NCBI GenBank assembly: GCA_903928895.1
Contig: CAIYSR010000093.1
Span: forward strand, 124,001 to 188,000
Reading direction: 5' to 3'
Source: an uncultured Rhodospirillales bacterium
GTDB taxonomy: Bacteria > Pseudomonadota > Alphaproteobacteria > Acetobacterales > Acetobacteraceae
Length of the DNA stretch: 64,000 bases
A model generated the notes under the pieces. It searched no databases, had not been told where the DNA came from, and saw only the letters and a program-made list of their open reading frames with translations. This document shows positions 18,438 through 27,100 of the stretch, piece after piece; position 1 is the first letter of the stretch, and every line of letters begins with the position of its first letter. The position numbers and the translations under genes are program-made.

Positions 18438-18917
18438 ATGAACGCACTCACGCCACTGGGGATGGTCTCGGATCTGCCGAGCGAGAACCAGACGAACGCT
18501 GCTCGCCGCGAGGCACAAGTCGGGCATGAGATTGCCGACGAGCGAACCGATTATTTCGTCCAGCGTGACGGAATGACGTTCGCGGGAACGCATCTGCTCG
18601 TCGACCTATGGGGTGCCAGTCGGCTCGATGATCCTGCCTGGATCGACGAGGCGCTGCGCGAGGCGGCAATTGTTGCCGGCGCCACCATTCTGCATAGCCA
18701 TTTCCACCACTTCACGCCAAATGGTGGCGTGTCGGGTGTGGTCGTGCTTGCCGAGAGCCACATCTCGATCCATACATGGCCGGAACGGAACTTTGCCGCT
18801 ATCGATTTGTTCATGTGCGGCGTCTGCGATCCAAACTTGTCGATCCCGATTCTGCGCCGTGCCTTCTCCCCCGATCGCGTCGATGTGGACGAACAGCGTC
18901 GCGGCCGCGTCGTCTGA
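18438..18917 (+). CDS. speD: S-adenosylmethionine decarboxylase proenzyme (class 1B)
   Basis: 159 aa proenzyme that self-cleaves to form a pyruvoyl enzyme making decarboxylated AdoMet for spermidine synthesis. The cleavage site is LAESHISIHTWPE with the pyruvoyl-forming Ser 107, and His 112 and Cys 127 match the T. maritima catalytic His68/Cys83 spacing. The N-terminal 40 residues are an extension beyond the usual 120-130 aa. The ATG at 18438 has GGGAG upstream. speE follows 77 nt later. Both lie inside the flagellar locus. Confidence 0.94.
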   Translation: MNALTPLGMVSDLPSENQTNAARREAQVGHEIADERTDYFVQRDGMTFAGTHLLVDLWGASRLDDPAWIDEALREAAIVAGATILHSHFHHFTPNGGVSGVVVLAESHISIHTWPERNFAAIDLFMCGVCDPNLSIPILRRAFSPDRVDVDEQRRGRVV

Positions 18918-18994
18918 ATTCAAGTTAGAGTTTTGTGTGGATCGGGCGGGATGCATCAGCATCCGGCCCGATCTTTGCCGAGGGGGGCGCGCCA

Positions 18995-19861
18995 ATGTCG
19001 ATCGACTCATGGGTCAATGAGACACTGTATGCCGAATGGGGACAGCGATTCAAAGTCAGGCGTGAGCTCGCGCGCGTGCAGAGCGCTTTCCAGGATATCG
19101 CAATCTTCGAGACCTATACGCACGGCCGGGTGATGTTGCTCGATGGGGTCGTGCAGATCACAGAAGCGGATGAGTTCGTCTATCAGGAAATGATCGCTCA
19201 TGTGCCGGTGCTCGCACACGGCAACGCGGCGACTGTGCTGATCATTGGCGCCGGCGATGGCGGTGTGCTCCGACGCGTGCTGCAGCATTCCGCGGTGAGG
19301 AGGGCCGTGATGGTCGAAATCGACGGCGAGGTGATCCGGCTCTGCAAGACTTTCATGTCCGCTATCGCTGGAGACGCTTGGCATGATCCGCGTGCCGAGG
19401 TGATTGTCGGCGATGGGATCGATTATGTACGACGCGCCCCGAATGCCAGTTTTGACGTGATTATTGTAGACTCGACTGATCCGATCGGCGTGGGCGAAGT
19501 GCTGTTCACCGATGAATTCTACTCCAATGCCGCCCGCATTCTGACGGCCGACGGTGTGATCGTTAACCAGTGCGGCGTTCCGGCGATGCAGGCGGACGAA
19601 TTGCGCGACACCAGCGCGCGCCGTGCTCAGTTTTTTGCGCATGTCGGTGCGTACGTGGCTGCGGTCCCGACTTATGTCGGCGGCTATATGACGCTGGGCT
19701 TTGCCTGCAAAGCGCCTGACTTCGACCAGGTCCCGGTCGAAACACTTCGGGCCCGGGCACAGGCCACCGGTCTGCTGGGAACAACTCATTACTGGACGCC
19801 GGAAATTCATGCCGGCGCTTTCCATCTGCCACCCTATATCGCCAAGCACTTGCCGCGCTAA
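18995..19861 (+). CDS. speE: Spermidine synthase (polyamine aminopropyltransferase)
   Basis: 288 aa. The dcAdoMet-binding GAGDGG is at residues 85-90, and the catalytic VDSTDPIG aspartate and YVGGYMTLGFA block are present. The enzyme transfers aminopropyl from decarboxylated AdoMet to putrescine. Together with speD it forms a complete spermidine-from-putrescine module. The gene converges on fliP, whose stop codon overlaps the speE stop region. Confidence 0.95.
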   Translation: MSIDSWVNETLYAEWGQRFKVRRELARVQSAFQDIAIFETYTHGRVMLLDGVVQITEADEFVYQEMIAHVPVLAHGNAATVLIIGAGDGGVLRRVLQHSAVRRAVMVEIDGEVIRLCKTFMSAIAGDAWHDPRAEVIVGDGIDYVRRAPNASFDVIIVDSTDPIGVGEVLFTDEFYSNAARILTADGVIVNQCGVPAMQADELRDTSARRAQFFAHVGAYVAAVPTYVGGYMTLGFACKAPDFDQVPVETLRARAQATGLLGTTHYWTPEIHAGAFHLPPYIAKHLPR

Positions 19862-20601
19862 CCGCCTGAGAAGCTCTGCACCAGGCTGCCGGCGACCAGA
19901 CGCCAACCATCTACCAGAACGAAGAAGATGAGCTTGAACGGTAGTGATATGGCGTTCGGTGGCAGCATCATCATCCCAAGGCTCATCAGGATGCTCGCCA
20001 CCACAAGATCGATGACCAGGAACGGAAGGTAGACCAGGAAGCCAATCTCGAAGGCGCGGCGCATTTCGCTGACGAGAAATCCGGGGACCAAGGCACGCCA
20101 CGGCGTCGCATCGGCGGCCGGCGTGTCGCGGAAGTGGGCGAGATCAATGAAGAGTTGGAGGTCGTCGGAGCGGACGTTGGCGAGCATGAAATGACGGAAC
20201 GGTTCCGCTGCGTGTTTCAGGCCTTCTACATCATCGATACGGCCGTCCGACATCGGCTGCAGCCCAGTGGACCAGGACTGGTCGATCGTGGGCTCCATGA
20301 CATGGAACGTCAGAAACAACGCGAGGCCGATCAGCACGACATTGGGTGGTGCGCCCTGTAGCCCCAAAGCATTGCGCAGCAACGACAATACGATGATAAT
20401 CCTCGTGAAGGCGCTAACCATCACGAGCAGCGACGGCGCCAGGGATAGGGCGGTGACGAGGGCAGTGAGCTGCACCAGCCTTGATGTGGTACCGACGCCG
20501 CCGGTACCGCCGAGATCAATGGCAATGGATTGCGCCGCGGCGGGGATTGCGAACAGCATCAGGCCGACGATAAGCAAACCTCCGTGGCAAGGTCGCTTCA
20601 T
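19858..20601 (-). CDS. fliP: Flagellar type III export protein FliP
   Basis: 247 aa. A cleavable N-terminal signal (LIVGLMLFAIPAAAQS) is followed by the conserved block SAFTRIIIVLSLLRNALG and four membrane helices. The C-terminal LPFKLIFFVLVDGWRL is typical. FliP forms the core of the export gate with FliQ and FliR. The ATG at 20601 overlaps the fliO stop (ATGA). Longer upstream starts fall inside fliO. Confidence 0.95.
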   Translation of the reverse strand: MKRPCHGGLLIVGLMLFAIPAAAQSIAIDLGGTGGVGTTSRLVQLTALVTALSLAPSLLVMVSAFTRIIIVLSLLRNALGLQGAPPNVVLIGLALFLTFHVMEPTIDQSWSTGLQPMSDGRIDDVEGLKHAAEPFRHFMLANVRSDDLQLFIDLAHFRDTPAADATPWRALVPGFLVSEMRRAFEIGFLVYLPFLVIDLVVASILMSLGMMMLPPNAISLPFKLIFFVLVDGWRLVAGSLVQSFSGG

Positions 20602-20867
20602 GCGCGGGGTTCCGCCGGGATGGACCAGGTGCTGAGCAGGATATCGCCGCCCCCGCCGGTCGCCAGCAACAGCCGCCGTCCGTTGCACTCGATCAAGTGC
20701 AGCCGGCGCTTCGCGTCGATGGGCAGATTGTCGAGCAGGATGATGTGGGTTCCCCGTGGGACGGCGCGGTTGAGGCCAAGCTTGCGCGCGAACCAGGCTG
20801 CCGCCAGCGCGATGGCGAGCACAGCGGCGAGGGCCGGCAATGCCAGGGCGAACTGAATAAGGCTCAT
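20598..20867 (-). CDS. fliO: Flagellar biosynthesis protein FliO
   Basis: 89 aa. One N-terminal membrane helix (LALPALAAVLAIALAAAWFARKLG) precedes a small cytoplasmic beta domain with HLIECNGRRLLLATGGGGDILL, the pattern of FliO. FliO helps assemble FliP rings. It is translationally coupled to fliP. This family diverges fast, so assignment leans on gene order and topology. Confidence 0.85.
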   Translation of the reverse strand: MSLIQFALALPALAAVLAIALAAAWFARKLGLNRAVPRGTHIILLDNLPIDAKRRLHLIECNGRRLLLATGGGGDILLSTWSIPAEPRA

Positions 20868-20897
20868 GCGGCGACCTTTCTGGTGGTGGCGTGATTG

Positions 20898-21134
20898 TCA
20901 GGTACGAGCAATGAGGATCAGGTGAAGGTTATCGAGTTCGTCGGCGATATTCCGTAACTGGGTTTGGAATGCACGGCCTTGCGCGGCCGGGAGGTCCAAC
21001 GCCTGAGCGCACAAGAACCCGACTAGATTGTCCAGACCCGTGAGATCGACGGAGCGGCCGGAGGCGGCAAGTGCCCGGGCCGTACGCAGGGTGGCCGCCA
21101 CGCCGGCATGCAAATTCTCGATGGGGGGGGGCAT
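20898..21134 (-). CDS. Small helical protein of the flagellar locus, unknown function
   Basis: 78 aa from ATG 21134, mainly helical and Leu/Ala-rich, ending with DELDNLHLILIAR. The codons right after the start are three CCC (a G9 run on the plus strand at 21123-21131), so slippage would abolish it. No family is recognised. It sits 30 nt upstream of fliO on the same strand and may be its operon leader gene. A longer upstream start cannot be excluded. Confidence 0.5.
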   Translation of the reverse strand: MPPPIENLHAGVAATLRTARALAASGRSVDLTGLDNLVGFLCAQALDLPAAQGRAFQTQLRNIADELDNLHLILIART

Positions 21135-21177
21135 CGTGCTCACGGGCAGCACGCTGCGCGGAAATAGTGAATTAATG

Positions 21178-21204
21178 GTTATCACCGCAACGGAAGCGGA
21201 TAAC
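21178..21204. promoter_or_regulatory. Inverted repeat in the divergent region upstream of flgB
   Basis: GTTATC at 21178-21183 and GATAAC at 21199-21204 form an inverted pair with a 15-nt spacer. It lies in the relatively AT-rich gap between the leftward small gene and flgB, where both promoters must lie. It may be an operator; no regulator is assigned. Confidence 0.3.
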
Positions 21205-21278
21205 ACTCCGTCCGATTAAGGATTTGGTAATGTTTGCGGCGCACAACAATGGCCAGTCAACTCCGACCGGAGGCCGCC

Positions 21279-21668
21279 GTGACCATAGCCGGGATCTCGC
21301 TCTTCGATTTGGCCGAGCGTCGGCTGACTTGGCTCGACAACCGCCAGCAACGGCTCGCTCAAAATATCGCCAATGCCGACACTCCGGGCTGGGCGCCCAG
21401 TGATCTGGCGCCGTTCGCCGCAGATATTGGGAGAGTTCAGGGGGCTTTGCTGCGGACCGATCCGGGACATTTCAGCCCAAGCGGCGTGCCGGCGAGAGTT
21501 TCGGAGGCGCATATTCGCAATACTTCTGGCGAGCGCGCGCCGGACGGCAACGCTGTTTCGCTGAACGATCAACTCGCGCGATTGGCCGGGACCGAGACGG
21601 CACATGATCTAGCAACGGATATCTACCGGAAATACTTGGGCTTTTTTCGCCTCGCGATCGGCCGATGA
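21279..21668 (+). CDS. flgB: Flagellar proximal rod protein FlgB
   Basis: 129 aa. It contains the FlgB pattern ISLFDLAERRLTWLDNRQQ and QNIANADTPGW, and ends with a C-terminal rod helix (YRKYLGFFRLAI). FlgB starts the proximal rod. GTG at 21279 is preferred because GGAGG lies 5 nt upstream. An in-frame ATG at 21249 would add ten residues and has no clear ribosome site. It heads the flgB-flgC-fliE-fliQ-fliR-flhB operon. Confidence 0.9.
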   Translation: MTIAGISLFDLAERRLTWLDNRQQRLAQNIANADTPGWAPSDLAPFAADIGRVQGALLRTDPGHFSPSGVPARVSEAHIRNTSGERAPDGNAVSLNDQLARLAGTETAHDLATDIYRKYLGFFRLAIGR

Positions 21669-21695
21669 TGGTGCTGAGAGGAGAGTTGATACACC

Positions 21696-22103
21696 ATGGA
21701 CATGACAACCGCGCTCGACATCTCGGCCCGAGGCATGCAGGCGCAGACAACCCGGCTTCGCGTGATCGCCGAGAATCTCGCCAACCAGGATACCACCGGT
21801 AGCTCACCGGGCGGGCAGCCTTACCAGCGTAAAACTGTCAGCTTTCGCAACAACCTTGATCGGGCCAGTGGCGTCGCACTCGTCTCCGTGCAACAGGTCG
21901 GCCGCGACAAGAGCGCCTTCCCGCTGCGCTATGATCCGGGCCATCCCGCTGCCGACAGTAGCGGCTATGTCCGGACGCCCAACGTCAATGCAATGATCGA
22001 GGTGATGGACATGCGCGAGGCGCAGCGGAGCTACAATGCCAATCTCGCGGTGATGCAGGTCGCGCGATCAATGATCTCGCGCACCATCGAGATGTTGAAG
22101 TAG
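21696..22103 (+). CDS. flgC: Flagellar proximal rod protein FlgC
   Basis: 135 aa. The N-terminal TRLRVIAENLANQDTTG and C-terminal VNAMIEVMDMREAQRSYNAN motifs are diagnostic of FlgC. A GAGAGGAGAG ribosome site precedes the ATG. It lies between flgB and fliE as in most bacteria. Confidence 0.96.
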   Translation: MDMTTALDISARGMQAQTTRLRVIAENLANQDTTGSSPGGQPYQRKTVSFRNNLDRASGVALVSVQQVGRDKSAFPLRYDPGHPAADSSGYVRTPNVNAMIEVMDMREAQRSYNANLAVMQVARSMISRTIEMLK

Positions 22104-22108
22104 CTCGC

Positions 22109-22414
22109 ATGGCGATCCCCGTTCTTACCGTTCGTCCTGCTGATGTTGCCTCCGCCTATCGCGGTGTGGATGCCGGGCAATTCGGGCTGGATAGAGGATC
22201 ACCGTTCGGCACGATCCTCGAATCAGCCGTGAAGGGAGGGATCGCAACAGTTCACCAAGCCGAGGTCGCCTCCATGGCCGGGTTGAGCGGGAATGCCAGC
22301 GTGACCGACGTGGTGACCGCGGTTGCGAAGGCGGAACTCACATTGCAGACGGCGATGACGATCCGGGATCGGGTGGTCCAGGCCTACCAGGACATCATGA
22401 AGATGCCGATCTAA
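22109..22414 (+). CDS. fliE: Flagellar hook-basal body complex protein FliE
   Basis: 101 aa. The C-terminal helix VVTAVAKAELTLQTAMTIR followed by DRVVQAYQDIMKMPI is the FliE signature. FliE links the MS ring and export gate to the rod. It starts 5 nt after flgC. Confidence 0.95.
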   Translation: MAIPVLTVRPADVASAYRGVDAGQFGLDRGSPFGTILESAVKGGIATVHQAEVASMAGLSGNASVTDVVTAVAKAELTLQTAMTIRDRVVQAYQDIMKMPI

Positions 22415-22506
22415 CAAATGATGACGAGGGGAAAATCCATATCGAAGCAAAATCGGATGATAGAACAACGAGCTGGGATTTGCACCACCAAAGGGAGGTG
22501 AGGGAG

Positions 22507-22779
22507 TTGCAGGAAGTCGAGATCGCGGGCCTGTTGCGCGAGGCGATGCTGGTCTGTGTCAAGCTAGCAGGGCCGCCGCTCGTCGTTGCGCTGGTAGTGG
22601 GCATCGTGATGTCCCTGGTGCAGGCGGTGACGCAGGTGAGCGAGCAGACACTAACGTTTCTCCCAAAAGTGGTGGCTATTTTCGGAACCCTCTTGCTGCT
22701 TGGGTCATTCATGATCGTGGCACTCGGTGATTTCACCCGCTTGGTCATGGACCGGATCGTCGCGATCGGCAGTCTGTAG
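22507..22779 (+). CDS. fliQ: Flagellar export gate protein FliQ
   Basis: Two-helix membrane protein with the AGPPLVVALVVGIVMSLVQA and TQVSEQTLTFLPK blocks of FliQ. TTG at 22507 is chosen: GGGAGG lies 8 nt upstream and the 90-aa product matches the normal 89-aa length. GTG at 22498 would overlap the ribosome site. The 65-nt gap after fliE is the longest within this operon. Confidence 0.9.
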   Translation: MQEVEIAGLLREAMLVCVKLAGPPLVVALVVGIVMSLVQAVTQVSEQTLTFLPKVVAIFGTLLLLGSFMIVALGDFTRLVMDRIVAIGSL

Positions 22780-22788
22780 GAATTTGGT

Positions 22789-23556
22789 ATGATATCGGAT
22801 CCAGCCGATCTTCCTGGCCTGGCATTCAGTTTCGTGATGGTGCTCGCCAGGGTCGGCAGCGCAGCCATGCTGCTCCCTGGCGTTGGCGAGGCCGAGGTAT
22901 CGCCGATCATCCGCGCTGGATTCGCGATGGCGCTGGCGGCGTTGTTCCTGCCCGTTGCTGGGGGGGGGCTGGTGATGCCGAACGATGGACCGATCGCGGC
23001 GCTGGCGGCGCTGGGTTGCGAGGCGGTGACAGGTTTGTGGATGGGGTGGCTCGTGCGCGTATCCATGCAGGTCCCGGCAATGGCGGGGCAGGTGATGGCG
23101 GCGGCGAGCGGCATGAGCAATGTCTTGCAGCCCGATGCTGAAGTCGGGCCGCAGAGCGCAGCCCTGGGACATGCGCTGGCGCTGGCGGCGCCAGTGGTGG
23201 TGTTCGCGAGCGGCCTGTATGCAATTCCGCTGCGGGCATTGGCTGGAAGCTATGAGGTGATTCCGGCCGGACATCTGCTGCCGGCGATCGAGTCGTCGGC
23301 ACACGCGATCGGGGTGATCGGTCGCGGCTTCGCGGTTGCGCTGCAACTCGGCGGTCCGTTCGTTCTGGCGGGAACTCTGTGGCAGATGGGGTTTGGACTT
23401 CTGAGCCGTCTGGTGCCGCAATTGCAGGTGTATTTCGCGGCAATGCCGGGGCAGATCGCCGGCGGGCTGGTTCTGTTCTCGGCGATCAGTGGCAGCGTCC
23501 TGGCGGTCTGGCAGGACAGCATACTGGGCGAATTCCTTAACCTGCCAGGCCATTGA
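22789..23556 (+). CDS. fliR: Flagellar export gate protein FliR
   Basis: 255 aa polytopic membrane protein with the FliR pattern ARVGSAAMLLPGVGEAEVS, the MSNVLQPDAE segment and the QVYFAAMPGQIAGG block. It completes the FliPQR gate. A run of nine G (22970-22978) encodes part of AGGGL in frame and is a potential slippage point. The stop lies next to the flhB start. Confidence 0.94.
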   Translation: MISDPADLPGLAFSFVMVLARVGSAAMLLPGVGEAEVSPIIRAGFAMALAALFLPVAGGGLVMPNDGPIAALAALGCEAVTGLWMGWLVRVSMQVPAMAGQVMAAASGMSNVLQPDAEVGPQSAALGHALALAAPVVVFASGLYAIPLRALAGSYEVIPAGHLLPAIESSAHAIGVIGRGFAVALQLGGPFVLAGTLWQMGFGLLSRLVPQLQVYFAAMPGQIAGGLVLFSAISGSVLAVWQDSILGEFLNLPGH

Positions 23557-23558
23557 GC

Positions 23559-24611
23559 ATGGCCGAGCAGGACGGCAAAACTGAAGCCCCAACCCAACGT
23601 CGGCTTCAGCAGTCCCGGGAAACTGGGGAGGCGGCCCTGTCACGCGAGTTCGTCACTCTCGCCGTGCTGGCGGGGGCACTGGTGTTGATTTCGTATTATG
23701 GAGAGGGGATGACGCGTCGGCTTGGGGGCCAATTGGCCTGGTTGCTGGAAGCGTCCCACAGCCTCACGGTGGAGGAGGCGGTAAGTGTCGCCGGCACCGC
23801 GACGGTGTCGATCGTCGGGCCGGTCGGGCTGATCGTCTGCCTAACGGCGGCGTTTGCGACTTTTGGTCAGACGCGCTTCCTGTTGAATCCTGGGGCAATG
23901 CGACCGCGATGGGCTCGGCTTGATCCGCGCGCGCGGCTGTCCCGCATGTTCGGGGCCACGGCGCTGCTCGAAGTGCTGCGGGCGACCCTCAAGCTGGCGG
24001 TCGTCGCGTTCGGGGCCTGGCTGGCCCTGGCGGCGGCGATGCCGGGTTTGCTCGCCGCATTGTCCTGGACCACGGCGTCGCTCAGCGGCGAGATCCGGAC
24101 GCGGCTCATCGCAATCGCTGTGGCCGTGCTCGGCGCGTTCGCGGTTCTGGCAACGCTCGATATCGTGAATGTTCAATGGCAGCACTGGCGTAAGCTGCGG
24201 ATGAGCCGGCAGGAAATCCGTGATGAACACCGCGATGCCGAGGGCGATCCGTTGGTCAAGCGGCGAGTCCGCCAACTGCGGCAGCAGCGTTCCCGTCGGC
24301 GCATGATGGCGGCCGTGCCGAAAGCGACGGTGGTGCTGACGAATCCGACCCATTATGCAGTAGCCTTGGCGTATGATCCGGCGACGGGCGGCGCGCCGAA
24401 AGTTGTGGCGAAGGGAGCCGACGAGGTGGCTGTGCGGATCAGGGAAATGGCAGAAAAGCATCGGGTGCCGCTGGTGGCGAACCCGCCTTTGGCCCGTGCC
24501 TTGTTCAAGCTTGAATTGGGCGGGGAGATCCCCGCCGAGCACTATCGGCTGGTGGCAGAGATCATCGCCTACGTCTGGCGTCTGCGCGGCCGGGCGGCGG
24601 GGCGCGCATGA
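23559..24611 (+). CDS. flhB: Flagellar export switch protein FlhB
   Basis: 350 aa. An N-terminal TEAPTQRRLQQSRETGE precedes four membrane helices and a cytoplasmic domain. The autocleavage motif NPTH is at residues 262-265 (NPTHYAVALAYD). Cleavage between Asn and Pro switches export from hook to filament substrates. ATG 23559 directly follows the fliR stop. The 3' end overlaps the kinase gene by 4 nt. Confidence 0.95.
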   Translation: MAEQDGKTEAPTQRRLQQSRETGEAALSREFVTLAVLAGALVLISYYGEGMTRRLGGQLAWLLEASHSLTVEEAVSVAGTATVSIVGPVGLIVCLTAAFATFGQTRFLLNPGAMRPRWARLDPRARLSRMFGATALLEVLRATLKLAVVAFGAWLALAAAMPGLLAALSWTTASLSGEIRTRLIAIAVAVLGAFAVLATLDIVNVQWQHWRKLRMSRQEIRDEHRDAEGDPLVKRRVRQLRQQRSRRRMMAAVPKATVVLTNPTHYAVALAYDPATGGAPKVVAKGADEVAVRIREMAEKHRVPLVANPPLARALFKLELGGEIPAEHYRLVAEIIAYVWRLRGRAAGRA

Positions 24612-26221
24612 GGCGGCTGCTGGGTGGTACCTTGGGGCGATGGCGCGAACTGCTGCGCACCGTCATGATTGTGCGTCTCGCCGGCAATGGCGCGCGACCG
24701 GATGCGCTGATCGATCTGCTCGTGCGCGATGCGCCAGATGGCTGTCTGGTGCTGGACGCCGCCGGACGCGTGCTGCGCACAAATGCTGCCCTTCTCAGGC
24801 TGGCGGCTGGGGTTGACCTCAGCCCTGGTTCGGATGCGGCGTTGTTGTTCGAGCCGATTTCCCGCTCCGTGATCTGGCAGAAGGTGGTGCAACTCCTGCG
24901 CGGGCAGAGTGTCGAGGTCCGCGCCGAGCGGGCGTGTCTGGCCGCGGAAGGCGAGGTTCATGTACTGGTCAGCGCCGATCCGGTCGGAGATGGCGCGATC
25001 GATGGCGTGTTGATCCGCTTCATCGACATCACGCCGCAAGCACGGCTCGAGGCCCAACTGGTGCAGAGCCAGAAGCAGCAGGCGGTGGGTCAGCTCGCCG
25101 GCGGGATCGCGCATGATTTCAATAACTTGCTCACCGCCATCATGGGCGCCGCGGATGCGATCGCGACTCGGCCGGGGATCGACCCGGATACGCTGGACGA
25201 GGCGACGCAGATCCAGAACGGGGCGGAGCGCGGCGCAGCGCTGGTGCGCCAACTACTGGCTTTCGGCCGCCAACAGACGTTGCAGCCGCGCGCTTTGGCG
25301 GTAAACGAGACCATCACTGCCCTGGCAAGCCTGCTGCGACGCCTGCTCGGCGAGGCGGTTCGCCTAGAGCTCGATCTCGAGCAGCCCGGCCGGGTGATCC
25401 GCGCCGACCCGACACAACTCGACCAGGTGCTGATCAATCTCGCCGTCAACGCTCGCGATGCCATGCCAGACGGCGGTGTCTTGATCCTGCGTACCGGGCA
25501 TCTGACCCTCTATCGCGGCCGGACGACAGGAAGCGAGACCATTCCTCCTGGCCGCTATGTGACAGTCGAGGTGGCCGACACTGGAACCGGGATCGCGGCC
25601 GATGTGCTGCCGCGGATTTTTGATCCGTTTTTTACCACCAAGCGCGAGCAGGGCGGTAACGGGCTTGGACTGTCGACGGTGCAGGGCATCATCCGGCAGT
25701 CCGAAGGGTATCTCACGGTCGACAGTTCGCCGGGGCAGGGCACTCGGTTCCGCTTACACTTCCCGCGGTGGGACGGTGCGGTCGATGCGCCCGTCGCGAC
25801 CGCGCCACCATCAGTGCTGAACGCGCAGAGCGATGGTCGGGTGTTGTTGCTGGTCGAGGATGAGGAGCCCGTTCGACGTCTCGCGGCGCGCAGTTTCGAG
25901 CGCCGCGGCTGGACTGTACTGGCCGCCGAGAGTGGAGAGGCGGCGCTTTCCATGGTCGCGACGACAGATGGTCTGATTGCTGCCGTGGTGAGCGACATGG
26001 TGATGCCAGGGATGGATGGCGCGAGCCTCGTCCGGGCCCTGCGCAACCGGCCCGGCCTCTCGGCGGTGCCGGCAATATTGGTGTCGGGCTACGCCGAGGA
26101 GACGCTGCGGCGCGAGATCGGGACGCAGAGTACGATTTTCGTGGCCAAGCCATACTTGCCGCGCGATCTGGTTGAGCGCGTCGAGGCGGTTGTGGCCGGC
26201 AACGTGCCGAACGCGGTTTGA
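24608..26221 (+). CDS. cckA: CckA-like hybrid sensor histidine kinase
   Basis: 537 aa. It has a PAS domain (about 40-145), a HisKA domain with phospho-acceptor His 169 in LAGGIAHDFNNLLTA, a HATPase domain (NLAVNARDAMPDGG, ADTGTGI, GNGLGLSTVQGI) and a C-terminal receiver with Asp 463 (VVSDMVMPGMDG). The stretch FGRQQTLQPRALAV and LLRRLLGE closely resemble CckA, the kinase feeding ChpT-CtrA in alphaproteobacteria. Unlike Caulobacter CckA, it shows no clear N-terminal membrane helices. Coupling to flhB (ATGA) links it to flagellar expression. An unrelated NtrB-like kinase is the alternative. Confidence 0.78.
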   Translation: MRRLLGGTLGRWRELLRTVMIVRLAGNGARPDALIDLLVRDAPDGCLVLDAAGRVLRTNAALLRLAAGVDLSPGSDAALLFEPISRSVIWQKVVQLLRGQSVEVRAERACLAAEGEVHVLVSADPVGDGAIDGVLIRFIDITPQARLEAQLVQSQKQQAVGQLAGGIAHDFNNLLTAIMGAADAIATRPGIDPDTLDEATQIQNGAERGAALVRQLLAFGRQQTLQPRALAVNETITALASLLRRLLGEAVRLELDLEQPGRVIRADPTQLDQVLINLAVNARDAMPDGGVLILRTGHLTLYRGRTTGSETIPPGRYVTVEVADTGTGIAADVLPRIFDPFFTTKREQGGNGLGLSTVQGIIRQSEGYLTVDSSPGQGTRFRLHFPRWDGAVDAPVATAPPSVLNAQSDGRVLLLVEDEEPVRRLAARSFERRGWTVLAAESGEAALSMVATTDGLIAAVVSDMVMPGMDGASLVRALRNRPGLSAVPAILVSGYAEETLRREIGTQSTIFVAKPYLPRDLVERVEAVVAGNVPNAV

Positions 26222-26277
26222 CAGCCGCGGAGCGGCGGTGCTCAGTCGCGCCAGTTAAAGGGCCAACGGGAGGGATC

Positions 26278-27078
26278 ATGCGCCTTGCAAATAAGATCGC
26301 CATTGTCATCGGCGCCGGCCAGGGGCCGGGCGAGGGCATGGGCAATGGCCGCGCTACGGCGCTTCGCTTCGCGCAGGAGGGTGCGACGGTGCTGTGCGTG
26401 GACCGCGAACTCGGTTCGGCCGAGCAGACGGCGGCTATGATCGTGGCGGCCGGCGGTGGCGCAGTGGCGTTCGCGGCCGATGTGACGGTCGAGGCGACGC
26501 TGGCTGCCTGCATCGCGGATGCCATGGCGCGCTGGGGGCGGATCGACGTGCTGCACTACAATGTCGGCGTGTCCATCGCCGGCGGGGACGCCTCGCCCAC
26601 CGAGATCACCGAGGAGGCGTTCGATCGTATCCACGCCATCAACCTGCGTGGTCTGGTGATGTCGGTGAAGCATGTGCTGCCGATTATGCGGGCGCAGGGT
26701 ACGGGCGTAATCCTTGCGATCTCCTCCGCCGCCGCGTGGCACAACTATCCGTACGTGGCGTACAAGGCGACCAAGGCGGCGATGATTGCCACCATCCAGC
26801 AGGTCGCGATTCAGAACGCGCGTTATGGGGTGCGCGCCAACGTGATCTTGCCCGGACTGATGGACACGCCGATGGCAGTGGATACCAGGGCGCGGAGCAC
26901 CAACCGGTCGCGGGCGGAGGTAGCCGCCGAGCGCGATGCCAAGGTGCCACTGCGGGGCAAGATGGGGACCGCATGGGACGTGGCGAACGCGGCGCTGTTC
27001 CTGGCCTCGGACGAGGCGAACTTCATCACCGGCGTGGCCCTGCCGGTCGATGGCGGTACGGTCATCAACGTCGTTTGA
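26278..27078 (+). CDS. SDR family oxidoreductase
   Basis: 266 aa Rossmann enzyme. The glycine-rich nucleotide loop is unusually long (GAGQGPGEGMGNG), and NVGV, the catalytic Ser-Ser region (ISSAAAW) and YVAYKATKAA (Tyr/Lys) are present. It ends with FITGVALPVDGGTVI. The substrate is unknown. The ATG at 26278 has GGGAGG upstream. A second SDR at 41.7 kb has a similar long glycine loop. Confidence 0.85.
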   Translation: MRLANKIAIVIGAGQGPGEGMGNGRATALRFAQEGATVLCVDRELGSAEQTAAMIVAAGGGAVAFAADVTVEATLAACIADAMARWGRIDVLHYNVGVSIAGGDASPTEITEEAFDRIHAINLRGLVMSVKHVLPIMRAQGTGVILAISSAAAWHNYPYVAYKATKAAMIATIQQVAIQNARYGVRANVILPGLMDTPMAVDTRARSTNRSRAEVAAERDAKVPLRGKMGTAWDVANAALFLASDEANFITGVALPVDGGTVINVV

Positions 27079-27100
27079 TCCCGGGGGTGCAGCGGTAATA

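Noticed and set aside
21222-21236. TTGGTAATGTTTGCG upstream of flgB as a sigma-54 promoter
   Set aside because: GG and GC are only 8 bases apart instead of 10, and TGGCAC is not matched.
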